The translations under genes were made by a program, and so were the position numbers. From contig NW_006763132.1 of assembly GCF_000264905.1 (NCBI RefSeq), positions 3,330,696 to 3,394,695 on the forward strand: DNA of 64,000 nucleotides, in the 5' to 3' direction. This document shows positions 1 to 11,899 of the stretch, in pieces. A model generated the notes under the pieces. That model made no database searches, had not been told where the DNA came from, and saw nothing but the letters and a program-made list of their open reading frames with translations. Position 1 is the first letter of the stretch. The number at the start of each line of letters is the position of its first letter. This DNA is from Stereum hirsutum FP-91666 SS1. Its lineage: Eukaryota > Basidiomycota > Agaricomycetes > Russulales > Stereaceae.

Positions 1-201
1 GAGGACGGGGACGGTTGAGCGCTGAGCGGAAAGGGGCGAGGGCAGAATAGGGTTTGCACTTGGGCGAAGATCTGAGATGGGCGACCGCGACGAGATAGCT
101 CCTTAGCCAGCCTTCCTCACTCTCTCCCGCCTTCCTCCTTCCCTCCCTCTTCCTTCCCCCAACGACGCAACACACAACAATCAACACACCCAGACCAATA
201 G
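1..201 (+). promoter_or_regulatory. 5' flank and leader of the PPS1-like gene
   Basis: Pyrimidine-rich (CT tracts at about 105-165) sequence directly before the ATG at 202. This is typical of a fungal core promoter or leader. I see no TATA box or coding signal. The true promoter probably extends beyond the left edge of the window. Confidence 0.4.
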
Positions 202-3200
202 ATGACCGGCGCAGACGACCGCGAGCCCATCCACGGCCTCACCTACCGTCCCGGCCTCCTCGCCTCCCTCCCCGTCCTCCTCCCCCGCCCCGCCCCCAAC
301 CCCCCCATCCGCGCCCTCTCCGCTTCCCAATTCGCTCAAATCCACCTCGACTACCTCCTCTCCCACGCCCCCGACTCCGCCCTCTTTCCCTTCCTCCACG
401 GGCTCGAGGGCGACAACGAGGCCCAGAACCTCTTCTTTGCGACCGCGCGCGGGAATAGGCACGCGCAGGTGCCCAGCTTTAGGGGTCTTATCTGGGTTGC
501 GTGCGATGATGAGGACGAGGAGGGGACGGCGGGACTCGCACCGCCGTTGTCAGGCAGAGAGAGAGCGTATGATGATGTGTTTGGGTCGGATGAGAGCGAC
601 TTTAGCGATGAGTTGAGCGACGGCGACGATGATGGGGATGTCGACCTCGAAGACGACGACGACGACAACAGTGAACAGGAAGCGACGTTCGCTATGGATA
701 TTGACGATGGGGCGCATATGCATCCCGTTAATCATCGCGCGGCGCCCATCCCCGCCCCGACCATCGACACCTCCGTCTTTCCCTCTGCTTCCTCCCATCA
801 ACACTCCGGTCAACATCAACATCACCGCCTGCTCTCCTCCTCTACTACAGGCTCATCGGCCCCTTCCTCCCCCGCCTCCTCCTTCGAACTCCCCCTCGGA
901 TCACCCTCCACCCCCGCCACATCCGTCTTCTCCTCCCCTCCCACCGCCTCCAGCTGTCTTCCCCCCTACGCCGCCGGTGGCGCCACATACAACACGCTCA
1001 ACGCGCCCCCCGTCCCGCTCAGCCCGAGCCCGCCCCCGCTGCCCAGTCCGCCGCTGTTGACCTCGACGTTTAGGCCGAAGGAACTGTTGAGGGTGGGGAA
1101 GGGGGGTTATGAGTTTGTGGAGCCGAGGGTGCCGGAGGGGATTTCGTTGAGGAATTTTGGGATTCAGGTGGTGCGTTTACTTTTCTTTTTTTTTGCCTCA
1201 GTTTTTGGTTGGCTTTTTCTTTTCTTTCGTTTTCTGTTTCTTGAGAGTTGTTCGATATTTGCTTTTGCTTTTGAGGGTTTGAGAGCTTCGTTGTGAGTTA
1301 AGTTCTCGGGAATTGTGTGTCGTTTTGCGCCCTCGATACCCCTATCCCATTCCGTGTCCTATCAGAGGACACAGCATATACAATGCTAAGAACAGCCCTC
1401 CACCCGCTTGCTTCCGCCTGTCTCCTGCTTCCCGCATCCTGCCTCCTGTTTCTGTTTCTTGCTATGATCTCGTGCACACCCAATCGCGAAGTGTCGTTCT
1501 ATCTTTAGTTCTCTGTGGCTTTGGGCGCTTGCTTGTACGCGTATGGGTGGCGCGAGCTGTTGCGTGCCAGGCGTTTGCGTCGTGTCGTGGTGGTGGTGGT
1601 GGTGGTGGTGGTGGTGGTTATCTTATCGAGCGAGCGAGTGTGCCGCCTTCCACCGTCGTTGCCGTTGTCGTAAAGCGAACAGGACGAAGCGTCCGTACCC
1701 ATATCCTACTGTATCATCCCCGCAGGGAAGAAGAAGACGGAAGGTACATAGCATAGCATGGCTTCCTTCTTCTTTGTCCGTCGTCGTCCGCATCTGGGCG
1801 TGAGGTTGCGTTCCATCCTGTTTTGTGTTTATGTTTATGTCTATGTCTGTGTTTGCGAAGTGGGAAGTTAGGGAGGATCCCGAGTTTCGAGTTTCGCGGT
1901 CTGTTTTGGGATGTTATTCCCGATGGCGCGCGTGCTTTGCGCTGGTGTGCGCGGATGGCGGATCCTTCACCACGATGCGACTACGTATTCGGAAGGCGCG
2001 AAGCCACGAAGCTACGAAGGGCCCACTGTGCGGGTCCTCTGGCCTCTAGATGATTTAATTGGTGCGGCTCCGAGGGGTGGTAACTGGGATTCGCACCCGC
2101 TCTCCACTCCTGCGTCTGCGTTTACATCCCGCTGTTCTGTTGGAAGAACGGGTGGCTCGTTGGGCATGCGCGATGATCGTCGTGGCTAGTTCGTGATTCG
2201 TGATTCCCGCCTTTGGTATGCATGGATATGCATAGATGAGCAGATGTTAGGTTCGTTCGTCCAATGGGCGGTTTGAACCTAATCTGTGTTGTGTCTGTTT
2301 TTTTCTGTTTCGGGATGGGTCTGTTTTTTTCTGTTTTGGGATGGAATGGATATGGATGGAATGGGTGTGTATCCGTCTTAGGATGAATTGGACGGATATG
2401 GATTCGGTTTGGGATGATCTGTTGATATTGCTATTTTCGTCATCGTATCGCCATCGTAGCGCCGAGGTTCACCACCGTTCACTGTGAACGATAAGATAAG
2501 ATACAGAGGCTGCTCCTCCATGGCCAGTTGGGTCGTTCAGCGCTGGACCCCAAGCGGCCTCTAACCCTAGCGGCCTCTAACACCAGCTGTTGTATCCTCT
2601 GTCATGATCGCGTTGTATCCTCTGTCATGATCGCACCCGCCTCGATATGTTCGAGCGTGCCGGTGTGTTGGTGTGTTGGTGTGTTGGTGTGTTGGGTGCT
2701 CTATGCTATGAATGAGAGGGCACGATGGGTGGTTTTCGTTTCTGTGTGGCGTGCTGTCTCTCTGTCTCTGTTTCTGGCTTGCGTCTGTTTCTGGCTCGCG
2801 TCTGTTTCTGGCTTCGTGTTTGCAGCATGGGTGTTATCCCCCTCAGCTCAACCCAGGTCGTGTAGACTGCGCTCTGGGTCTGTGTCTGTGTTGGTGATCA
2901 GTGTCGACGTCATACACCGTTCATTGTTTATCGTGCATACGAGCCGCTTCGAGCGTTATCTGAGGGGCGCCACGGACGTACTCGTCGTTTGGGCGTTCGT
3001 TTAGTTTACTCGAGCGAGTGACATCTCGAGTGGAGCATCCAGATGAACCGTTGATCGCCGTGTTGGATCCTACTTATCGCTGCACACGAGGACTGACAGC
3101 CGTGATGGACACTAGACGGTGGACAGTGCTTCGATAGCCTAGTGGTTGAAACGTCGATGTGTGGTGCTCACTCATATATTGCATCGAATCGTCGAAGGTT

Positions 3201-6200
3201 GTGGTGCACCGAAGTTGGAGGTTGTGGAGGTTGTGGAGCGGGAGCGGGAGATAACGCTGACAGGTCGCCGCGTTCGTTGTGTTCCTGTGTTCTGTGTTCT
3301 GGGTCGACTTGTGTTTGTGTTTGTGTTCTTCGCCGCTTTTGGGGGGCTTCTGAGAAAAGAAAGAAAGGGTCGAGGCTTGAGGGTTGTCGTTCCTGACTCC
3401 TGGGCTTCGCGGGTCGTGTGCCTTGCACTCGTTCGTGGTTCGCGGTCAGGAGCGAGAGAGAGAGGGGCGATACGCGATGTGCGAGCACGGGATCTGGTCT
3501 TGTGGCCTTGCGTCTGTTGGTGGGTGGCTTGGGAGGCTAAGACGCCTGCTTTGCGGGTTTTTGGCAAGGGACTTGGCTGAGGTCGACCTCTCCTTTCTGT
3601 CGGTTTGACGAGCTTGAGTCTGAGTGTGTATGCTTGGGAGATGGCTCGTGACGGGCTCTTTTTGGTTCATCTTCGTTTGGAGTCCACCCTTTACTTCTTT
3701 TGACACGTTGGTCCAGTATGCCTTGAACCCGTTCGCTTACCTTCATTCACTCCCAAAAAAAAACAGCCGATCTACGCCACCCTATCCGACATCGTCGTCT
3801 ACTCGCCCACAGGTAAAGGCCTCACCCGCGCCGCGTTCGCGCTCGCTGAAAAATTCAAGCTCGCGATCGAAGCCAAAGCCGCCGCGCGTGCCCGCCACCT
3901 CGCCCCCACTACCGCTTCTGGGACCAACGCGGGAGAGGGAGGAGAAGGAAGCGTGGGGCAGAGAGGGGAAGGAAGCGTGGGACAGGGAGAGGGAGTGCCG
4001 GTGCGGTATAACGTGTTCGTGCTGAACGCGACGTTACCGGAGATGGTGGCGGAGTTGCCGCATCTTTTGAGTCGGGTGGAGGATCATCCGGAGTTCGTGG
4101 GTAGGGGGAGTGGGAGTGGGAGTGTGGGGGGGAGTCCGGTTGTGGGGCCGCAGAGGGAGAGGGAGAGGTTGGATGGGGTTGGGAGGGCTGGTAGCAATGG
4201 AAACGTGTACGGAAACAAGGCGAACGGGAACAAGGCGAATGGAAATAAGGTGAGAGGAGTGGGCGGAGGGGAGAAGGGAGTAGGCGTGGATGTGGCGAGG
4301 GGGGTGGGGCATGGGTCTGGGCATCGGCATGGCGGGCACGGAGGTGCACATACAGATGGGACGGACGCACATGTGAAGAGGGAGGAATCGTATTCTTCTT
4401 CTTCAGCGGCTTCTTCGTTCCAGGAAAACACTGCTGGTGCTGGACCAGCTGGTGTTGAGATGGAAGTGGTGGGCGGAGATGGAGACGGAGAGGAGGCGAT
4501 GGGGATGGGGATGCAGATGGATGTGGATGTGGATAGCGAGGCTGCGAGGGAGAAGGAAGAGAGGGAGAGGGAGAGGAGGAGGAAGGAACGTGCGAGGGCG
4601 AAGCTGTTCAGGGCGAATACGATCAATTTCGCGCAGAGGGAGAAGGACGAGATGAGGGACCTCACACGGGCTTCGGAGATCTTGACCGTTCCCGCCACCA
4701 CCATGACCTCCACCACCACCTCCTCCACCATGACCGCAGCCACGGGATATGGATATGGATATGGAGGCTGGGGCGTGCAGAGTCCGAGTCCGTCGGTGGC
4801 GAGTATTAAGGCGAGCGCGTCGGCGATGGAGGATGGGGTTAGGCCGTGGAATGGAGCGTTGGGACAGGTGTTTTTGGGGAATTCGAACGATGTACCGCTT
4901 TCGGAGGACTTTTTGGAGGCGGAGGCGGAGGCTGCTTCGCCGGGTGCTATTGACGCCACCTCCACTTCCACCGCCACTTCCACTTCCACCACCACTGCCG
5001 CCAACGGAACCACCGCCACTAACGGAACCACGGCCGCCAACGCGACCATGGGCGAGGGAGCTCGGAGGCTCGATCCGTTTGATTTTAGGGATAACGATCC
5101 GGATGGCGGGTTTGGGTACGATATATGCATCGAGTGCCATGATAGGGCGCCGCAGCCGCAGGCGGTGCATCTGAAGGCGGCGGAGGATCATCTGAGGAGT
5201 TTGGATGCGGCGTGGGTGGAGAAGTGTCAGGCTGCTGCTTCTGCCTCCTCCTCCTCCTCCCCTTCCTCTACCACCGACAACAGCAGCACAACCTCGACTG
5301 ATGGAACCACGGCCTCAAAAGAAGGAGAACAGACGTGGAACGAGAGAGGAGAATGGATGGGTCGCGTCCGACCCCCGCCGAGCGCCAACGCGGTCGTGCA
5401 TCTGCCGTTCCCGAGTTCGCCGTTGAGTCCCAACGCGGCGGTCAGCGCGCTCTTTTCGTTCTTGGAGTTTTTGGAGAGGGTGCTCATGGGCGCGAGCGTG
5501 ACGAGTTCGGGGTTCGGGTATGGGTTCGGTGTTGCTGGTGGGGGATCGCCTTCTGGAAATGGCCATGGTGCGGCGTATGGGTATGGAACAGGAGGGGGGT
5601 CGGCGTCACCGTCGTCTAGGCAGGGCGCGTTTGTGGGGTCTGGGTCTGGTGCACAGAAGCAGTTGGGTGCAGGGCAGGGTACGGGGGCGAGGAAGGGGAT
5701 GACGAGGCCGGCGAAGGTGTTGATTTATAGTTCGGATGGGTATACGGAGAGTAGCGTGCTTGCGCTTTGTTTGTTGATGGCGATGAGGGGGATGAGTCTG
5801 CCGCAGGCGTATTTGGAGCTGCAGGTCTGTCTTTTCTTTCTATCTCCATTGAAAATCAGGATTGAGACCGTGCTCACACACGAACATCACGATCCAGGTC
5901 ACGAAGAAACGCAGCTTCTTTGTCTATCAGGCCGATATCGCGATCTTGAAGCGCGTCGAGGCGAAGCTGGCGAAGGATCGACAGATCGTTGGGCGGGGTG
6001 CGCCTGCGTACGTTCATCGTCCGTTCTTGCCTGGACATAACTCTTCTGGATCCGGGTCTGGGTCTGGTATCCTCGGTCGAACGCCATCCAATTCGATCTC
6101 GAACCCTACCTCTACACCTACGAACATACCCTCTCACCAACAAGGTCAAGGCCATCACCATCCGGCGTTGTTGTCAGCGTCTTATGAAGAACATTCATTA

Positions 6201-7248
6201 TCTGCGGGTGTCGTGGCTGAGAACGGCAGCGGGGAAGGTGGAAGTGGAGATGGGGATGGGCTTGGGAGGATGATCGTTCCGAGTCAAGGATTTGGGCATG
6301 GTGGGCATGGGTTCGTGGGTAGGCCGAGGGCGAGCACGAGCCCGATGTTGCCGAGTTTGGTGGATGATCATCAGGTTTGGTTTGATGACCCGCGGTTCGA
6401 TGGGAGTTTCCCGAGCAGGGTGCTGCCGTTTTTGTATCTCGGGAATCTGTGAGTTGACTTCTGTTATATTTTTTTGAGATTGGGAGAGAGTTGAACTTAC
6501 TGACGAGTTTGTATTCGCTGGTGACAGGAACCATGCATCTAATGCGTATATGCTTCACGCACTCGGCATCACCCACGTCGTCTCCGTAGGCGAATGTGCC
6601 CTCGTCCCCCCTCCAGACGTCGCCGGCACCGGCACCAGCGCGCCCTCCGCCTCCGCTTGTCATACCGTCGCCACCCCTCGTTCCGGTACGTCTACGGCCG
6701 GCCACAAACGTCGTGGTTCGTTGTGGATCGAGGAGAGGGAGGGTCGGATCAAAGTGTTGGATATCAAGGGCGTTTGTGACGACGGGATCGATACGCTCGA
6801 GCCGCAGTTGGAGCCGATTTGTGAGTGGATCGATAAGGCGAGGCAGGAGGGGGGGCAGGTGCTTGTGCATTGTAGAGTTGGGGTGTCGAGGAGTGCGACT
6901 GTTACCGTGAGTTTCTTTTCGTTGTTTAATTCACGGTTTCTCTCCGTCGTTGTGTCTATTTTGCAACCGTGGTTTTGACGCATTTGGGTCTTTTAGATCG
7001 CCTACGTCATGAAGCACCTCGCGCTGCCCCTCGTCGACGCCTACCTCATCGTGCGATCTCGGAGGCTGTCGGTGCTCATCCAGCCGAATATGAGGTTGTT
7101 GTATAATCTCTGCGGGTGGGAGGTCAAGCTCGCGAGGCAAAGGGCGGGCGGGGACGAGGAGAGGCTGAAGGCGGAGTTGGCGACGTGTTTGAATTGGCCG
7201 TATTTGGCGAGGGAGGTGCATGCGTTGAATGAGAAGTATTTGAGTTAG
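202..7248 (+). CDS. PPS1: PPS1-type dual-specificity protein phosphatase
   Basis: Exons 202-1170, 3767-5824, 5898-6448, 6528-6906 and 6997-7248 join in frame to 1402 aa, against about 800 aa in yeast Pps1. The N-terminal block (GLTYRPGLLASLPVL, then SQFAQIHLDYLL) and the block NFGIQV/PIYATLSDIVVYS that spans intron 1 are, from memory, typical of fungal Pps1. The C-terminal phosphatase domain carries the P-loop HCRVGVSRS with catalytic Cys1308, so it should be active on phospho-Tyr/Ser/Thr. The family is linked to cell-cycle (S-phase) control in yeast. Extra length comes from acidic, Ser/Pro-rich and Thr/Asn repeat inserts (GNKAN and NGTTA repeats) in exons 1-2. The start at 202 is the first ATG of the open frame and precedes conserved sequence. 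Intron 1 (2596 nt) is anomalous; the others are 73, 79 and 90 nt. Identification is strong; exact edges of the low-complexity parts are inferred. Confidence 0.88.
1171..3766 (+). other. Exceptionally long first intron of PPS1
   Basis: Donor GTGCGT at 1171 and acceptor AAACAG ending at 3766 join two halves of one conserved protein block in frame. The 2.6-kb interval is strikingly G+T-rich on the sense strand. It is full of short tandem repeats: (GGT)n near 1590-1617, duplicated TCTGTTTTTTTCTG units near 2296-2340, a duplicated block of about 25 bp near 2590-2632, and a GTGTTG microsatellite near 2668-2695. Open frames inside it match nothing I recognise. It could hide small exons, but continuity of the PPS1 block argues against that. 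Confidence 0.7.
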
Positions 7249-8776
7249 GGGGGTGGGTGAAGTGAAGAAGAAGAACGAAAAAGTGAGTGACCTTTTTGTG
7301 AAGGATGTGAGTGGTGACTGATGGTCGTGTATCAGTGTTTTTGTGCTTGTAGTGTAATTCTCAAAGATGTACCGTACACTCCGCCCCGCCCCGCCGGGGC
7401 CGGACTGTTTGTTTTTCCTATCCTGTCCTATACTCTCCTCATCTCCATTGTTATCTGCATAAACCCCCTCTCCCTCTCCCCGCTCCGTCCATCATACATC
7501 CACATTTCCACATTCTGGCCTTCTGCCTGTCATCCAATATTGTCCGCATCTGTCTCTGTCTCTCTGTCTGCCTGTTTGTCTTATCGTTCTGAATACTTTT
7601 CTCTTTTTCTCTCTGTCCTCATTCTCTCCATCCGAACCTCTCTCACTGTCTCATCCTCATTCTCATCGTCTGCATCTGTACCTTACTGTACTTCTATTGT
7701 AACTCCGTCCCTCCTCATCTTCTGAGTCGGTTTCATCAATTTCCTGTGTACATATACGCGTGACACCTTCAATCATACTTCCGTTGGAGGCACGCCATTG
7801 TCGCTGTACCGCGTTATTCGCCTTGACTCGTCTCTTTCTTTTTTTTTTTTTTCCTTTTTTGCATCTTTGTGTTCTTCTTTGTTCTACCATCTCTGTTCTG
7901 TTTGGTGTTGAGGGCGTTTGGTCGGTTTGTGCATGTTGTGCATCCATTTTACCGCGTGGCATGGTACGGCACGGTATATATTATCTTCATGCCCTCGATG
8001 CGTCATAGGCTGAGTCGTCTGAGCCACAAGACTCACGAAGTATGGATGTGTGGTGTGGTGTTGACCCCGGTGGATTCATTTCGTTTTGGACTGAAGGCAG
8101 TGGAGGAAAGCGACAAAGTCAAGGAGAGAGCCGAAACGAAGAAATACAGGCATGTGCATATATACTTCAGCAGAAAAAGCAAGAGCTCTAGCTCAGACAC
8201 GGATGGCCATATCAAAAAGTGGCAGTTGTCGACTACACAACTCAGAAGCCGGACATGGATGAGTGGTGCTGACGGGGCCAAATAGATGCAAATAACGCCA
8301 TGTAAAACGGAATATTCCGGTGGACACACAACAGCGCGTGCCAGTGGACCCTTTATGGTGTGGCACCTTTCGTTGTTCAACCTCTTTCAACGAATGTCCG
8401 ACTCGGATATATCTTTTCCTCACATTCCACAATTGTTTCAGCTTCATAAGAGAAACAAAATCTACATGACTTGGCGCTCGTCTGACTGTTTCCATCAGAA
8501 CTTTGAACTTATTGGAGCTGATATGTTGACGCTTGGTTAAAACTTAACGCTCAACAAGGGTTGGCTGCCGGCTGCCGAATGGATACGAACGATGCTCAGT
8601 AAGATGATTTCAGTGACTCATAGGCTCATAAGCGCGCAGGCCAGGGGTCTGAGATCGTACGTTTCTCATATAGTCATTTTTCAATAAAAGCTTCTAAACT
8701 CAACGATTTGGCTCGAAATCTCAGCGGTCCTCTGCCCTCCGTTTTCCTTCGGTACTTTCCACCAAAATCATACACA
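7249..8776. other. Intergenic: PPS1 3' region and DJ-1 promoter
   Basis: About 1.5 kb between two plus-strand genes. The first 600 bp are pyrimidine-rich (long CT/TTC tracts near 7430-7640 and a T-run near 7840), as in a fungal 3' UTR/terminator. The rest holds no open frame with recognisable protein similarity. No RNA gene or repeat pair was seen. Confidence 0.4.
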
Positions 8777-9571
8777 ATGTCGAGCCCAATCCCACCCCCG
8801 CAAAAGGTTCTCCTTCTCGCATACGACGGCATGAACACACTCGATTGGGCAGGACCTCTCGAGGTTCTGTCTATGGCCACAACACCCTCTGGCTCTCCAG
8901 CCTTCGAGGTCACGATCGCCACAGTCTCTTCTTCCCCAAACACCACCTCTCCACCCCCATCCGTTCAGACCGCCGAACGGGGAATCATCACACCACACAT
9001 CAACATCGCATCACGCTCTCCTGATCTTCCCCAGATTTTGGACGAGTACCCGACCCTGGTCGTCCCCGGAGGAGAGTTATCGACCCTTCTCACTCTCGCG
9101 AACGATACCTCAGGACCCATCATCGAGTTAATCAGAGCTTTCGCTGTCCTTCCACCGAAAGATGCACGCGGAGACGATCGTATCATCCTCGTCATCTGTA
9201 CGGGAGCATTCTTCCTTCCTGCAACTGGGATTCTTCGTCGACCTTCGAGTGCGGTGAAGCAGGATATTCAACTCGTGACGCACCATTTAGCGCGTGATGC
9301 GTTTCGTGCGCTGGTGGGAAAGCCGGAGTATACGGAGAAAGGCTTCCGTTTGGAAGTATTGGACAAGAGGTTTGTGGATGCTGGGAAGCTGTTGGGGACA
9401 GGCGAGGGAGGCGAGGGAGTCAGGTTAATCACCTCAGGTGGTGTGTCGGCTGGAATGGATGCAACACTCTATGTCGTGGAGAGGAGGGCCGGCATGGAAT
9501 GCGCTAAGGGCTCATCAGATAGGTTAGAGACTGTATGGCGAAGGGATGAGGGTGTGATCGCGAGCGATTGA
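8777..9571 (+). CDS. DJ-1/PfpI family protein (glutamine-amidotransferase-like fold)
   Basis: A single-exon gene of 264 aa. It begins with a hydrophobic beta strand followed by AYDGMNTLDWAGPLEVL, the usual opening of the DJ-1/PfpI superfamily. It has the nucleophile-elbow motif VICTGAFFL with Cys141, and the downstream TSGGVSAGMDATLYVVE segment typical of the isonitrile-hydratase/AraC-like branch. Members include cysteine-dependent hydratases, glyoxalases and chaperones, so the substrate cannot be read from the sequence. No signal peptide or membrane segment is seen, so it is probably cytosolic. The ATG at 8777 (context CACAATGT) is preferred because the frame upstream of it has no ATG and no family similarity. 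A short insert (around residues 145-170 and again near 215) makes it slightly longer than bacterial homologues. No operon-like partner; the flanking intergenic regions are long. Confidence 0.83.
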   Translation: MSSPIPPPQKVLLLAYDGMNTLDWAGPLEVLSMATTPSGSPAFEVTIATVSSSPNTTSPPPSVQTAERGIITPHINIASRSPDLPQILDEYPTLVVPGGELSTLLTLANDTSGPIIELIRAFAVLPPKDARGDDRIILVICTGAFFLPATGILRRPSSAVKQDIQLVTHHLARDAFRALVGKPEYTEKGFRLEVLDKRFVDAGKLLGTGEGGEGVRLITSGGVSAGMDATLYVVERRAGMECAKGSSDRLETVWRRDEGVIASD

Positions 9572-10357
9572 AGAGACAAGCTCGTAGGAATTTTGCCCAA
9601 GGTACGTGATCGCTGCTCGGCTCGTCTACTCGAACTATTCAATGATTATCCTGCTGATACGAGAACCCATGACTCTAGGAAGGCTGTAATCTCATCCCAT
9701 CGACTGTTGGGAGGAGCTAGAATTCCACCTGTAAAAGAATATAAGTATCCAGGCATGCTCTCACGACTCAGGGCCCATTCGGTGCGCATCAGAAATTGGT
9801 TCGCTAAGCTTGCTTATGATATTCTGGAATATCTGTTTTGAAATGATCCATCCGCTTTGATATCATCGAGTTGTTCTCAACCGCAACGTCTAGCGACACT
9901 AGCGATTTTTAAAGCGTACAAGGCATTACTTACCACTGCCATCCACATTTGTGTGACGCCGTTTTCAAGCGTCTTCATCTTTTTCCCCCGTGATATTTGT
10001 TTGGTCTTGAACTACGTAGAGTGGTTATGCTTTGAAGAAGGCATAGGCAGAATATCCCAAAACATGCTTGGCCAACCAGAACAGGGCTTGGTTCACAACT
10101 TGGATCTTCGGAGGGTAGTCTTGGGCCTCCTGGTTTCGGAATCGATTTCTCATCCCGCTCGATATCGATACTACGGTGATCCGGAGACGATTTACCGCGG
10201 CCATATGAGACAGAGCTGGCTTGGTATCAGAGCGGCCAAAGACCTTTCGGTGGGCAATGACTGAAACTGCGTTGACGTGCAGCGGGCACTGCGCTTGGCG
10301 GTGCCACACCCGGCACCATCCGACCTTCGCCCAAGTTTCGGCCCGACAAGTTTCATT

Positions 10358-10504
10358 GGGTGACTTTCCGTAGCAGTCTAGGAGCGTTTCTTGACGCCCA
10401 GAAGCACAAATACGAGGCTTTCAGCCAATCAAAAATCGATGTGAGCCTCTTTTCTGTGTTCTAGGCCTCTAGAACGTGCACAAACCCCCTACGGAAAGTC
10501 ACCC
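10358..10504. mobile_element. 147-bp MITE-like element with perfect 16-bp terminal inverted repeats
   Basis: The left end (10358-10373) reads GGGTGACTTTCCGTAG. The right end (10489-10504) is its exact reverse complement. Both ends are flanked by the same 3-bp sequence ATT (10355-10357 and 10505-10507), compatible with a target-site duplication. The interior is non-coding. The G-rich terminus and 3-bp duplication are reminiscent of PIF/Harbinger-derived MITEs, but the superfamily cannot be assigned from one copy. It lies about 210 bp upstream of the TATA box of the next gene and could affect its promoter. Confidence 0.6.
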
Positions 10505-10715
10505 ATTGTTGATTTCCTTCCTATTCAAGCAATCTTCCAAGTAAGGCAAAGTCGTCGTTAACGACAAAGCGCTGTTTCTAGGGTCTGAACCTCCTTTACT
10601 CTCATTATGGCCATTTTTCCTTCTTGGTCAAGCGATCGTGGCCCGTCGCTCTGACTATGGCTTGGGCCGGCACGCACTCCAATTAGTAGCGCGATCGATA
10701 TCATCTCAGAAATTG

Positions 10716-10723
10716 TATATAAA
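10716..10723 (+). promoter_or_regulatory. TATA box of the gene at 10822
   Basis: TATATAAA lies 99 bp upstream of the ATG. A pyrimidine-rich stretch (about 10760-10800) between them fits a transcription start region. Confidence 0.6.
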
Positions 10724-10821
10724 GCGAAGCTCTTCGCAGCTCTGGAGAACCAGAACTCACTCCAACTCCCCCGTCTTCGCCTTCGTTACACATTCCCCCA
10801 CCCACTGCTTGTTAGTCAATC

Positions 10822-11756
10822 ATGTCTACCCCATCCCTCCATCTAGCCGGAAGCGGTACCGTCACTAGGACTCCAGTGAACTTGGGCCAATCTGATTCAG
10901 CAGATTATCTGGGCCTGAGGCGCGACAATAGGCAGCTGAAAGCACAATTATCACGGTAGGTCACTATTCGGTTGTCACTCCATGATCGTTTGATGCTTAC
11001 CGAACGTTTTATTCGTGATACACTAGGGTTTTCGACTTTCTGGGCAAAAACTATCCTGAAGCTCTTGATCGTTTCACACTGGGGACTGAGTTTATCTTAC
11101 CGTTGAAGATCCATGCAGCTCCCTTGTCGTCTTTCGGTGTTTGTAACGGAAACACGCCAGCTTCAGCTCTTCCTCAGGCTACGCATGCTCCGTCCTTGCC
11201 CCTAGTCGACCCCACAGCCTCATCTAACTCCGGAGCATCCAACATCGGACCTAACGCACCCATTGTTCGTGTAGTCTCAGATGATGCTCGCGCAGCCAGC
11301 GACTACCAGCATGGCCCTCGAGTGAACCATTCTCGGCATCGCGAGGTCTCGAACTCCCTTCCCCTTCAAGAACACTCTGAACTCACCTGCGCCCCCGCTC
11401 CGAACGATAACACTCTCAGTGCTGAGACGGTACCTGTCGCCTTGGATCTTGAACACGATCAGCCTCGAGCATCTCAGCCCGATTCTCCGTCCTCGCCACT
11501 TTTTGTCGACTCAGCGCTTGTGCCAGCCTACTCGCCCGATCTCGAAAGTGAAACGGAGGATGGGAACGACATCGCGATGTCTTCGAAAACACCTGGCGGT
11601 ATGATTGCGCAGTCTAGTATCCTCAAGAAACGTGGTCGGGATGCGACGGAGGAACAAACTGGAGATGAAGGGATTCCGGCGGCAGGAGGGCTTGTGGCGG
11701 ACAAGAAAAATGTGGTTTCACCTAACAAGAGAGCGAAGATGACGTCCGATGCTTGA
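10822..11756 (+). CDS. Lineage-specific low-complexity protein, probably nuclear
   Basis: Exons 10822-10955 and 11027-11756 (71-nt intron, donor GTAGGT) give 287 aa. I recognise no family. The N-terminus has a charged heptad-like stretch (LRRDNRQLKAQLSR) running into VFDFLGKNYPEALDRF across the intron, which may be a short coiled coil. The rest is Ser/Pro/Ala-rich and disordered in character. The C-terminus carries basic clusters (KKRGRDA and KRAK) that look like a nuclear localisation signal. A clear TATA box and a normal intron argue that it is a real gene. Its make-up (short helical N-terminus, disordered middle, basic C-terminus, TATA promoter) resembles the unrelated-looking gene at 22011-23498, but I see no sequence identity. 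Function unknown. Confidence 0.65.
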
Positions 11757-11899
11757 TGTCTATGAGACTGTAGCGCTAGATGTGGACTTTTCCTTTCATT
11801 GCGCATGTGGCTGTATTTGTATAGGGAGCTCAATCAAAATCAATCGGTTTCCATGTCATCCTTGCCTGTCTACTATTTTGCGCCGATAATTCTCGGATA

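Larger units (their letters stand above)
9572..10821. other. Intergenic region with a MITE-like element and a TATA promoter
   Basis: No convincing gene. Open frames here are short, overlap each other and show no domain. The stretch contains the inverted-repeat element at 10358-10504 and the TATA box at 10716, which serves the downstream gene. A 12-mer resembling a tRNA-Met primer-binding site at 10222-10233 is discussed among the rejected observations. Confidence 0.4.

Noticed and set aside
1580..1620. (GGT)n and other short repeats in PPS1 intron 1 as a CRISPR-like array
   Set aside because: The units are simple microsatellites without spacers, and the organism is a eukaryote.
4084..5130. 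Long open frame (348 codons) on the minus strand
   Set aside because: It is antisense to PPS1 exon 2, and its length follows from the GC-rich simple-sequence codons of that exon. No family similarity.
10222..10233. TGGTATCAGAGC, identical to a typical initiator-tRNA-Met primer-binding site of LTR retrotransposons
   Set aside because: No LTR pair, polypurine tract or gag/pol sequence is nearby, and one 12-mer match in a 64-kb window could be chance. At most it is an old solo remnant.
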